The position numbers and the translations under genes are program-made. Positions 30,401 through 32,582 of a stretch of DNA of 32,582 bases are shown here, piece after piece. Source of the stretch: Anaerolineae bacterium (GTDB lineage Bacteria > Chloroflexota > Anaerolineae > 4572-78 > J111); contig JAGRBZ010000046.1 in the NCBI GenBank assembly GCA_020433805.1, positions 1 to 32,582 on the forward strand. The letters run 5' to 3'. The notes beneath the pieces were generated by a model. It saw only the letters and a list, made by a program, of their open reading frames with translations, did not search any database and was not told where the DNA came from. Positions within the stretch are counted from its first letter, which is position 1; every line of letters starts with the position of its first letter.

Positions 30401-32582
30401 CCTCGGTGACCTGGAAACTGGGGCCATAGTCAAAGCCGATTTGCCCCAGCATCGAGTAGATAACTTCTTTTGTCTGCCGAGTCACACAACGATTTTTGAT
30501 CGCCACCAGATCATAAACTCGTGGGTTACTGGTTGAGCCGGGGTCTGAGTCAGCCAAGACTTTTCCCTGAGAGAAAGTTAGCCGCTGGTCACTAACCTGG
30601 CTGTAAATGGCATAGCCAATCGAGTCTGCTTCCGGCCACACCTCGATAAAAACCTCCTTGGTCTCGCCGTCCAGAATAAGCGGTCGGCCCCACATCACGT
30701 CACGCAGACCCCAGACCGGTCTCTGCGTGGCCCGTTCGACCGCCGCTCGGGCCATCTCCAAATGCGCCACCCCCGGTAATAGAGTCTCCCCTTTGACCCG
30801 ATGATCCCTTAACACCCATTCATCGCGACTCAGCATCTTCTTGAAAACCTGCGCCATCAAGGTCGATTCATTGCTGTCAAGCAAGGGATGCAGTCCCTTT
30901 TCACGACGACTAGCTTGAATCGGCGATCTATCTCCCGCACCGGGGATCAAATAGCTTTGTCGATCAAAGGGATAGGTCGGCAAGCTGATCCGCTGGGGCT
31001 TGCCCGTCGCTCCATACAGCAGGGACCAATCAAACTCGACTCCGGCTACCCACATTTGGGCCAGCTTTGTCAACTTCCCGCGCCGGATAAGCCCCCTGAT
31101 AAAACCTCTCGCTTCTTCACCTTCAGTCAAGACATCAAGACGTTCTTTATTATTTAGATGACCGTGGTAGATCGTTTCTGTCTTATTGGCGAGGTAGTCC
31201 ATTAGCTTGTGCCGGACCTCGGCCACGGTGTGAGCCACAAAGGCCAGCCGGCACGCCATTGCCTCTCGCCCCACCTGTAACGTATAGGCGATGCTTGCCA
31301 ACGATACGGCTAACGGCGAGACCGCTTGATGTTGACGCTCATCGACTCCGGCTTGCGAAGCCAGGTGCTGAGTCACAATCTCGACCGAGCCTTGCCCTGA
31401 AAAGAGGGTAGGGGGCAACTCCCCTTGATACTGCTCCTCTACTATCGCTTTCAAGCGGCTCAATTGGACCATGTCGAGACCATATTCCTCAAAAGGTTGC
31501 TCAATCTCGACATTATTGGGCGCGACGTCCATTACTTCGGCAGTTATCTCCCACACCGTTTGCTGAATGGTCGGTCGTTGTTCCATCTTGCCAAGAACAG
31601 ATTCAGCCGAAGGCGAAGTTGGTACCTGCTCTAAGAAGGCCAACAGCTTTTGTGCATACACCCTCAGTTGTTCCTCGCTCTTGGCCGACAGCACCACTAT
31701 CTGAGCAGGGAAAGTGGGGGCTGCGGAGACCGGATCAGGCAACATCTCCTCTGCGCCGAGATACGCCTCGACCACGAGATGGGCATTGGCACCACCGGCA
31801 CCAAAGGAACTGATGCCCGCCCGACGCGGATATTCGGTTCGTACCCCGTCAATCTCAACGACGGGTTGCGCCCAGTCCGTTAGCTCCCGCTGCACTCTGA
31901 ACGGCGTCGCCTCAAAATCGATATGCGGGTTCAGCACCTCCGAATGGAGGGAAGGCACCAACTGACCATACTTCATTTGCAACAATACTTTGGTCAACCC
32001 GGCAATCCCCGCCGCCGCCTCCAAATGGCCGATGTTCGACTTAACCGAACCGATGGCGCAGGTGTGGCCTTCAGGGAGCCTCTCGCCAAAGGCCTGGCTC
32101 AAGCCCCGAATCTCGATGGGGTCGCCTAAGGCTGTCCCCGTTCCGTGCGCTTCCACATAACTCAGGCTCTCAGGACGAACCCCGCTTTTTTGCAAGGTGT
32201 CCGCAATCAACTGTCGCTGGGCGACCGGGTTGGGAACACTATACCCGTTGGTCTTGCCCCCGTGGTTGACACTGCTGCCTTTGATGACCCCATAAATCTG
32301 ATCGCCATCCGCTTCGGCTTGAGAGAGCCGTTTGAGCAGCACCGCGCCCACCCCTTCGCCCGGCACATAGCCGTCGCCGCCCTCGCCAAAGCTGCGGCAG
32401 CGACCGTCACTGGCGGCAAAGTTTCCCTGCGCCAGTTGCACATACTTGTTGGGATGCAAAGACAGATTGACCCCCCCGGCCAGAGCGACCCCACATTCAC
32501 CCCGTTTGATACTTTCGCAGGCCAGATGAATGCTGGTCAACGAGGAAGAACACATCGTATCCACCGCCAGACTAGGGCCGTG
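12405..32582 (-). CDS. Giant multimodular trans-AT PKS, 5' end outside the window
   Basis: The frame is open to the right edge. The first visible codons read HGPSLAVDTMCSSS, the middle of a KS, so the protein is N-terminally incomplete. Residue numbers here count from the GTG codon at 32564, which is an internal valine rather than a start. Five modules are visible: KS1-DH-KR-ACP, KS2-KR-ACP, KS3-DH-KR-ACP, KS4-ECH-ACP and KS5-KR-ACP. All five KS domains keep the catalytic Cys-His-His set: Cys5/His140/His180, Cys1655/His1790/His1830, Cys2908/His3043/His3090, Cys4387/His4522/His4569 and Cys5489/His5624/His5664. All five ACPs keep the carrier serine (1393, 2651, 4126, 5212, 6666). There is no AT, ER or methyltransferase domain, so malonyl loading in trans is expected and no C-methylation is coded here. 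Two serine-less ACP-like domains interrupt the linkers of KS1 and KS5. The gene ends with an ACP and overlaps the monooxygenase by four bases. Module details follow as separate entries. Confidence 0.95.
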   Translation of the reverse strand, partial: HGPSLAVDTMCSSSLTSIHLACESIKRGECGVALAGGVNLSLHPNKYVQLAQGNFAASDGRCRSFGEGGDGYVPGEGVGAVLLKRLSQAEADGDQIYGVIKGSSVNHGGKTNGYSVPNPVAQRQLIADTLQKSGVRPESLSYVEAHGTGTALGDPIEIRGLSQAFGERLPEGHTCAIGSVKSNIGHLEAAAGIAGLTKVLLQMKYGQLVPSLHSEVLNPHIDFEATPFRVQRELTDWAQPVVEIDGVRTEYPRRAGISSFGAGGANAHLVVEAYLGAEEMLPDPVSAAPTFPAQIVVLSAKSEEQLRVYAQKLLAFLEQVPTSPSAESVLGKMEQRPTIQQTVWEITAEVMDVAPNNVEIEQPFEEYGLDMVQLSRLKAIVEEQYQGELPPTLFSGQGSVEIVTQHLASQAGVDERQHQAVSPLAVSLASIAYTLQVGREAMACRLAFVAHTVAEVRHKLMDYLANKTETIYHGHLNNKERLDVLTEGEEARGFIRGLIRRGKLTKLAQMWVAGVEFDWSLLYGATGKPQRISLPTYPFDRQSYLIPGAGDRSPIQASRREKGLHPLLDSNESTLMAQVFKKMLSRDEWVLRDHRVKGETLLPGVAHLEMARAAVERATQRPVWGLRDVMWGRPLILDGETKEVFIEVWPEADSIGYAIYSQVSDQRLTFSQGKVLADSDPGSTSNPRVYDLVAIKNRCVTRQTKEVIYSMLGQIGFDYGPSFQVTEAVWANEQEGLSRLKIPETLLNDCGDYGLHPSLLDGALRALLGIASTKTSSRPQTLQVPFGLERLEIFHPLEESCYAYARTRQAGPETEVGDVSILNEAGQELVRLSGFVSRPFVHEQAANNTPRDLLYYRPVWQPTKPLERHSQGTKHVVVFDSSDTRDTISGLLEAELKQHAEGSVIRVSAGQTYQMLGSDHYQINVEQAADYEQLFKDLRSQGFTPTHIVHLWSRFSHSDREPVDNLSEGLYSVVYLTQAITKLMPDNKVWCLFGVSAEEGQIRPESDMVAGLARSLITVNHRFALVTLNLSISLKAHEIADILSRELRARARGGTEIRYEASDRLERKIVKLEADQADEQATWSIKPNGVYVISGGAGGLGIIFAKYLVEQYQARLILLGRSELTGAKAAQVQRLRSTGADVIYLQADVANINALETALKQAKETLGPIDGVIHSAGVEAKTEFMTADRSSFEETLRAKVQGTLNLDQVTSNEPLSLFLLFSSLSSLVGDFGQGSYAAGNRFLDSFAVVRERLRQRGQRSGQTVAINWPYWADGGLGQAETSPNDDLKRLYIDYAGLRPLTTAEGLSAFEAMRRFKAEQIIVAVGEVEKVAQVLHVEQKRSSPHQPASTQAIPEQSGLPKDELLAKTEAYLSQKLAAIIKLSPHQIKRDELLGAYGVDSVMMMEMNSILSKKFTSLPATLLFEYDTIEKLARYFVENHRQTLAAIFKSKPETETIKIGQNQNGKPTGYRFPVNARRSDPQFQYAVREKNRDGTSADVAIIGLSGRYPQAQTLAEFWQNLKAGRDCITEIPAARWDWRRYNKAYQSQPGRSPSKWGGFIADVDHFDPLFFNISPREAEIMDPQVRLFLEVAWQTLEDAGYTRQLLHEQFQSRIGVFVGVMWGEYQLYGQDQFSLSSSYASIANRVSFYLDLHGPSMAVDTMCSSSLTSIHLACESLKRGECLAALAGGVNLSLHPNKYLQLAQGDFVATDGRCRSFGEGGDGYVSGEGVGAVLLKPLAQAEADGDQIYGVIKGSSVNHGGKTHGFTVPNPVAQGRLIAESLHNSGVRPESLSYVEAHGTGTALGDPIEIRGLSQAWGEDLPAGYTCAIGSAKSNIGHLEAAAGIAGLTKVLLQMKHGQLVPSLHAETLNPHIDFEATPFRVQRELTDWKRPVIEVEGEPREYPRRAGISSFGAGGANAHLVVEEYRGIPEVGSMTQEVSDEPQLIVLSAKNEARLKAYAQQMLAFMAERSDISLASVAYTLQIGREAMAARLALVVSSVEEFVARLSQYEQQQSGTEGVYQGNTKTSTLNAEPFIGGNAGNAFITIAMNERDLARVAQLWVSGVEIDWRLLYGSAKPGRITLPTYPFARERYWLPKRDNVLDEPDGDTVMPYRADTQEEPEITTFRPIWHSVETRLPQNREATQRTLLLLYHDPEFVEAAQQTLEVEQLIPVQLGPRPAGMTPSTYAIDTEQAQDYVTLFGRLQAQNIRPTHLVYQGQSDPAGYRRNVRVLHQCVTALKTTQLRPEKLLLVYGRSALETLPHLEALGGYARSLELGGVNFSKICVEAEPPGYTAQLKALATELSQEDDGVFHEVLYRNSERHLKAVAPLELSNAESSPIKESGVYWITGGSGGLGMVLARHLAEQYQATLILTGRSAVNEKIEANLIALRQVGAGEVLYLPGDVTDQARMAAILARIKTTYGHLNGVIHAAGIQGSGTVDQKTWDEFEQVLAPKIEGTVILDEVTKAENLDLFVLFSSTSAVVGDFGQGDYAIANRFLDEFAHRRARLVEQKQRQGQSLSLNWPLWREGGMKFSPEAERLYLKSSGQQLLESEEGIAIFEQSLSSSQPQVIVFSGQTQRIKQFLGLVSRRPPADPQGAGDNIPVNNIDVTEPGKPGLNEDRVKRFIVADLKRQVSTITKVKAEQLDGDENLGTFGFDSIMLKQLALGIEQQYGVELTPALFFEYSNLNSLSTFLSEQHREAVWAYYQTQSGQTKATPAEAGVVESQPIAPKIVTVTQPIAPVAAQAVAIVGISGIMPQSPDVATFWQHLAAGHDLVTEIPPERWDWRDFYDPSGQDPQKSVSKWGGFIPDVDQFDPLFFKISPHEAELMDPQHRLFLQTVWHCIEDAGYRASDLAGRQVGVYVGVQFQDYQELMTHTLAESSAQIATGNSHALLANRVSYLLDLHGPSEAIDTACSSSLVALHRAVQSIRSGEIESALVGGVSLTLSPVIYVTTSQMGVLSPDGRCKTFDKSANGFVKGEGVGVVLLKPLAQAQQDGDHIYGLIRGSAENHGGRATSLTAPNSQAQAQLLVKAYENAGIDIGTVSYIEAHGTGTELGDPAEVEGLKRGFAQLSKRQGQTVARSHTCGLGSVKTNIGHLEPAAGMAGLLKVLLAMKHQTLPASLHVEEQNPYIDLTDSPFYLVTETTAWQPLTDETDQPLPRRAGVSSFGFGGSYAHVVLEEYRESGAKEQALGAGPQVIVLSARNEERLRAYAQNLLAYLEANSNVSLAEMAYTLQLGREAMAARLAFIVTDILILRQKLTAYLEGNDSVEQFYQGQVKQAQDSITLLSDDDDSRALIRQWLAKGKLEKLAAGWVKGLAVEWSLLHSQEKPTRISLPTYPFAKERYWLPSDGQLTMGYNQFTILHSQFSIDHLHPLVHKNISDLEEQRFSSTFTGAEFFFADHQVRGEKVLPGVAYLEMARAAGALAVKNQAVSRVRDMVWLRPLVVKAEPMETQIGLYPAENGEIVFDIRSGEMIYNQGRLVVGGVRRPDPLDIPAIQTRCRSTVEGIACYRHFSEQGLIYGPAFRGLVQISYNEGEMLAQLRLPAGVDPEGYSLHPSLLDAALQAPAGLSLSQPETMQTTQRGIYLPFAVQEVTMYDTLPEKTYAYVTYSAGVEPSGPGGKYDIVLTDEQGAICVSLLGLTVRPIAQPTDIDLLYSTLDWQVKPLVGDDEALSKEQASATVLLVGVEQYMVERVSTTFSQAEVIALEPTDSMALMQQSWRQLKRIVEEKPQAPYSILIVATDSVASYIYAPLAGLLKTARLEQPHIRGKVITVSNLETDNLIALLNREIRSNSFEEVEIRYDESSVRAVKTLSEVALPAPEERVYLKPGGVYWITGGLGGLGRIFARRLLEQGDSITVILSGRSALDEAGEACLAALNQTGSTVVYLPVDVSVKADVERTVRTIGEQYGPLKGIIHSAGVIRDSLIINKTEAELETVLAPKVTGTINIDAATQAEPLDFMVLFSSTAAVLGNIGQADYATANAFLDAFAQHRQPLVEKGQRSGRTLSINWSLWAEGGMTIDEHGLTLMEHQMGLTPLATAAGLQAFEAMMASSHRQVLVAAGVVAKLRGRLLADGHRPPEPRPTPERDAGDISQLAEKIQIDLTQTVSEQLKIKVDDLAGDENLSEYGFDSISLTELANRLNAGYQLDLMPTLFFEHNTLVSLSRYLAEHYPDQLGHYYQVTSTPKAESVPMLPLPPKPVAKARFLSATNPRAGTDPTTRPEGIAIIGMSGRLPGSPDLDTFWQHLVTGQDLITEIPSERWDWRTYYGDPHTDANKTRAKWGGFIPDVDKFDAAFFKISSREAVLMDPQQRLFLQTVWHCIEDAGYRPGALAGTQTGVFVGVAGHEYQGLLQNHLTTVEAYGATGLSHAVLANRISYLLDLHGPSEPIDTACSSSLVAIHRAMEALRSGSCDLALAGGVNVLLSPLPYLAGSKAGMLAEDGRCKTFDHRANGYVRAEGVGAIFLKPLAQAEADGDQIYAVIRGTSENHGGHANSLTAPNPKAQADLLISAYQRANIDPTTVSYIETHGTGTSLGDPIEIDGLKQAFDTLYQQGHKESPARPHCGLGSVKTNIGHLETAAGIAGVLKVLLALKHRTLPANINFEAQNPYIDLTDSPFFLVTETQAWQPLLDEAGHPLPRRAGVSSFGFGGANAHVVLEEYQASGIGKRGSGIGPQLIVLSARNEERLRAYVQELLTYVEANADVSLVEMAYTLQVGREAMECRLAFVGHNLAEVRHKLTDYLEDRTENIYQGQLKADQARLELLTEGVEAKVFVEMLIKSGKLDKLAQLWVSGVELEWSLLYRQEKPHRISLPTYPFARKRHWFDSLQDITVPPIAGTNPKMISPLTVQKEPSLWENEAMRQITQNYQGQSVQMQVIEDAIALVTMTDRASKNMFSEELVLGLHKQLFAIQQNKPIKVVILTGYDNVFCMGGSQESLVAIAERRADFTDMPLLYRGLLELEVPVITAMQGHAFGGGLLFGLYGDIVVLSKTGVYSANFMKYGFTPGMGATYILGEKLGQNLATEMMYTAKMFEGEQLQARGASVMVCDQDKVLNEALQIARQLAQKPRQALTVLKKELSGRILTELMYHIEREVAMHSATFGTDEVKAAIETHFEQAKGHHPQRITLKTAETEFTSAAKEPETRRPGKLKLTIPHNPTATRTTQPKSNDPVTPDKAMLVRPRAGSVKAQLTAILQAVLLLDDAEIDDQTVFQDLGVDSIGGVEIIREVNKAFGIQLEAVTLYDHYNLDKLSRFVEQALAEQQPTRSEAVLPAPTHEVAERVIAEVSSVVKPTDNLPTEVREWLTSNGKTQPTTTTESSATARAEATDIAIIGMSGRFPEADDLETFWQNLANGVDSISQVPARKWDVARYSDLDPYAPGKSYNQWLGSLTDEDKFDAAFFNISPREAEQMDVQQRLFLEEAWKALEDAAYAPHTLSETHCSIYVGVGQGDYHHNLPADAALDAYTFMGAAPSVLTARLAYHLNLKGASMAIDTACSSSLVAIHKACQSLLSGESELALAGGVYVGTTPQMHILTSKAMMLAADGRCKTFDQQADGMVIGEGVGVVVLKKLDQAIQDGDPIYGVIKGSGINQDGRTNGLTAPSVESQQRLETQVYEQAGIDPGSITLVEAHGTGTKLGDPIEVRALTNAFRQYTDTSGYCAIGSVKTNIGHTLMAAGVAGVIKVLLALKHKQLPPSLHFEQSNEHIDFENSPFYVNTELKNWDVASGPRRAAISSFGFSGTNAHLVIEEYQRPGMSSQETKTGQPQLIILSARNEERLNVYAQKMAAFLERMLSPNLVDQKLGSVTRIPVIEQAVRTMVSEIIGTAPGAIEREQPFEAYSFDPVQLIHLKTMIEERYDRELPLTLFSRHTSVRYLAQHLASLEAEDGHSHQADSPPVLSLTSLAYTLHVGREAMESRLALVVVSIEELVKRLRQFVQKQATFEGVYRGDTQTNHLASELVMGGEAGAAFVRDTIRNRDLDRLGQLWVSGVELDLSLLYGPEKPRRISLPTYPFEKKRYWLSSSNQTQPSPKVVPDTQEVPKSKAMSNLNQRLMLAETWIEQALPTEEVDWVQHISRQGPKHILVVYEDQQDYEAMQRLLSNLVEIWSEIGQSGALTYRFVHVASGQPKTTENESFALNKNNSDQIERWLQRLKNEAQCPDVIFFLGHPLEEGLPVDTLPLFNDDRNEIRFFYHMIQGMMKHAWGKSVQGYYLFERGEDHPRPELEALSGLVRAISMENPGHIYKTIDIDPTLSADQKAIVLVNEWLLDNPDEPGIRPLPMVRYQGLTRYVSLLREIEASLSEPTPVFRAGAVYLITGGLGAIGQPLAEYLSKTYQSTLIILGRSDLTEARRRQIQQIEQYGGKVWYYPVDITARLALQAALARAKAKVNQIDGVIHLARLVEDDLIVNKPFEAFERVMAAKVEGTLYLDEVTQHEPLDFFIMFSSMAAYGIKGSPDYAYSTAFQNAFATWRERQMQAGRRSGRTRALCWGQWAMDGYSNEARNERLKQMGFDFLSLEIGLTVLAQSLSRDEVVIGAIAVSDIRKIRQLFGLLPEHEMGIEDGNAARIDEMLRALQTSPQNETEIFRQLAAIDPSAFSEQQIEMLHTHILSRTATGEKSGPNGRNDEGAPANGAIMSDPLDVRDVILTTLKRTLKLDDETLAPRKSFQDYGLDSITGMQLSTALEQALGIEILPRWLIDYPTLDQLTAHLQAIIEDDIIEAKNGGTS
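12415..12419 (-). promoter_or_regulatory. Ribosome-binding site of the LLM monooxygenase
   Basis: GGAGG lies on the minus strand six bases before the ATG at 12408, within the final codons of the giant PKS. Together with the ATGA stop-start overlap it decides the start codon and indicates coupled translation. Confidence 0.7.
12452..16610 (-). other. Module 5: KS-[ACP-like insert]-KR-ACP
   Basis: The KS has Cys5489 (DTACSSS), His5624 and His5664 (NIGHTLMAAG). Its linker carries the second serine-less ACP-like insert (5803-5879) and ends in LPTYPF near 6003. The KR region is preceded by a long structural half (about 6020-6290). It has GGLGAIG near 6310, Tyr6450 (PDYAYST), and Thr6454 where Asn is usual. 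The stretch normally HAAG reads HLAR, followed by VEDD, which has the B-type Asp. The ACP has Ser6666 (GLDSITG). Expected result: a beta-hydroxyl, probably dehydrated later by the DH of the terminal PKS. Confidence 0.85.
14928..15158 (-). other. Serine-less ACP-like domain inserted in the KS5 linker
   Basis: Residues 5803-5879 align without gaps through the key region with the insert of module 1. Both have IExEQPFExY, then VQL, then LPxTLFS and QHLAS. The serine position is Pro5836 (SFDPVQ), exactly 33 residues after the insert start as in module 1. The same split of the linker is seen, with IAYTL replaced by LAYTLHVGREAM after the insert. A function as a carrier is excluded by the missing serine. 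A structural, docking or AT-recruiting role is possible but unproven. Confidence 0.75.
16817..19916 (-). other. Module 4: KS-ECH-ACP, beta-branching type
   Basis: The KS has Cys4387, His4522 and His4569. After the linker (LPTYPF near 4805) there is no KR or DH. A crotonase-fold domain of about 250 residues (4863-5112) follows, with the oxyanion-hole motif GHAFGGG near 4966 and KYGFTPGMGATY near 4995-5005. These are typical of the PksI-like ECH2 enzymes that decarboxylate the HMG-derived glutaconyl intermediate in beta-branching. The single ACP has Ser5212 (GVDSIG). Beta-branching would also need an HMG-CoA synthase-like enzyme, a decarboxylating KS, a donor ACP and an ECH1, all to be sought outside the window. 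Expected result: a beta-methyl or exomethylene carbon. The ECH family is clear, the chemical outcome inferred. Confidence 0.85.
20072..24356 (-). other. Module 3: KS-DH-KR-ACP
   Basis: The KS has Cys2908 (DTACSSS), His3043 and His3090. The linker ends in LPTYPF near 3330, followed by a short low-complexity tract encoded at 22471-22530. The DH has His3396 (DHQVRGEKVLP) and Asp3555 (SLLDAALQ), a complete pair. The KR has GGLGGLG near 3830, Tyr3973 (DYATAN) and an LDD-type Asp (VIRD), which predicts B-type stereochemistry. The ACP has Ser4126 (GFDSIS). This module should give an alpha,beta-alkene. Its DH-KR-ACP part closely resembles that of the terminal PKS. Confidence 0.9.
24480..28109 (-). 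other. Module 2: KS-KR-ACP
   Basis: The KS (from about residue 1486) has Cys1655 (DTMCSSS), His1790 (HGTGT) and His1830 (NIGH). Its sequence is very close to KS1. The linker ends in LPTYPF near 2075 and leads straight to a KR with no DH. The KR includes the N-terminal structural half from about 2110, the GGSGGLG motif near 2341 and Tyr2484 (GDYAIAN). The LDD-type Asp is missing (IQGS), which predicts A-type stereochemistry. The ACP has Ser2651 (GFDSIM). Expected product after this module: a beta-hydroxy thioester. Confidence 0.88.
28275..32582 (-). other. Module 1: KS(partial)-[ACP-like insert]-DH-KR-ACP
   Basis: The KS is cut by the window edge just before its active-site Cys5 in DTMCSSS (Met where Ala is commoner). 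His140 and His180 are present. The post-KS linker, which resumes around residues 420-436 and ends in LPTYPF near 530, is interrupted by an ACP-like domain at 332-406. The DH has His588 (DHRVKGETLLP) and Asp755 (SLLDGAL), but the residue four after Asp is Arg759 instead of Gln or His. The KR has GGAGGLG near 1089 and Tyr1230 (GSYAAGN), and lacks the LDD-type Asp (reads VEAK), which predicts A-type stereochemistry. The ACP carries Ser1393 (GVDSVM). Expected result: one malonyl extension with reduction and probably dehydration to an alkene. The A-type KR together with an altered DH leaves the final state uncertain. Confidence 0.85.
31347..31571 (-). other. Serine-less ACP-like domain inserted in the KS1 linker
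   Basis: Residues 332-406 have the length and pattern of a carrier protein: a first helix (IQQTVWEITAEV), the acidic EIEQPFEEYG turn, a second helix after it, then PPTLFS and a final helix ending QHLAS. At the phosphopantetheine position the motif reads GLDMVQ, with Met365 for serine, so it cannot be a normal carrier. It splits a linker that is continuous in modules 2, 3, 4 and 6, between an LSAKSEEQLRVYAQKLL segment and IAYTLQVGREAM. A homologous insert is found in module 5. Confidence 0.75.

Noticed and set aside
32562..32564. GTG as the start of the giant PKS
   Set aside because: The codons upstream to the window edge continue the KS active-site segment (HGPSLAV), so the GTG is an internal valine and the true start is outside.
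12405..32582. Repeated KS, KR and ACP DNA as an assembly artefact or mobile repeat
   Set aside because: The repeats are diverged at many synonymous sites and each copy keeps a full domain in frame, as expected for a genuine modular PKS.

Overview
The window is dominated by part of a large modular trans-acyltransferase (trans-AT) polyketide synthase (PKS) cluster. Everything that looks real is on the minus strand, so transcription runs from the right edge leftwards. No acyltransferase domain occurs in any module. Each ketosynthase (KS) is followed directly by the conserved linker ending in an LPTYPF motif and then by dehydratase (DH), ketoreductase (KR), enoyl-CoA hydratase (ECH) or acyl carrier protein (ACP) domains. 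Malonyl units must therefore come from a free-standing acyltransferase encoded outside the window.

Layout in transcription order: (1) 32582-12405, a giant PKS gene whose 5' end lies beyond the window (at least 6,725 residues visible), with modules KS-DH-KR-ACP, KS-KR-ACP, KS-DH-KR-ACP, KS-ECH-ACP and KS-KR-ACP. (2) 12408-11236, a luciferase-like flavin monooxygenase whose start overlaps the PKS stop by 4 bases. (3) 11242-5765, a terminal PKS with KS-DH-KR-ACP-thioesterase, overlapping the monooxygenase by 7 bases. The overlaps and good ribosome-binding sites indicate one operon. Read literally, the visible line performs five extensions (alkene, hydroxyl, alkene, beta-branch carbon, hydroxyl). 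The chain then passes to a last module whose KS has lost a catalytic histidine, where the last hydroxyl is probably dehydrated, and is released by the thioesterase. The oxygenase could add an oxygen or act on the nearly finished chain.

Left of the PKS operon, 4382-5764 is non-coding and holds two related inverted-repeat elements. Then come a truncated CHAT-type (caspase-like) gene (4022-4381) and a 1,155-residue fusion of a caspase-fold peptidase with a PGAP1-like lipase/hydrolase (493-3960), the sort of protein found in bacterial conflict or programmed-death systems. The first 492 bases hold only a long inverted repeat.

Organism: large AT-less PKS genes, caspase and CHAT proteins, and short dispersed repeats together fit a complex bacterium such as a member of Chloroflexota, a filamentous cyanobacterium or an uncultivated symbiont. 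I lean weakly to Chloroflexota. This is inference: no rRNA, tRNA or housekeeping gene is present.

Most noteworthy: two ACP-like domains without the carrier serine, inserted at the same place inside the post-KS linkers of modules 1 and 5; the histidine-less terminal KS; the integral ECH module; and the caspase-lipase fusion beside a CHAT remnant.
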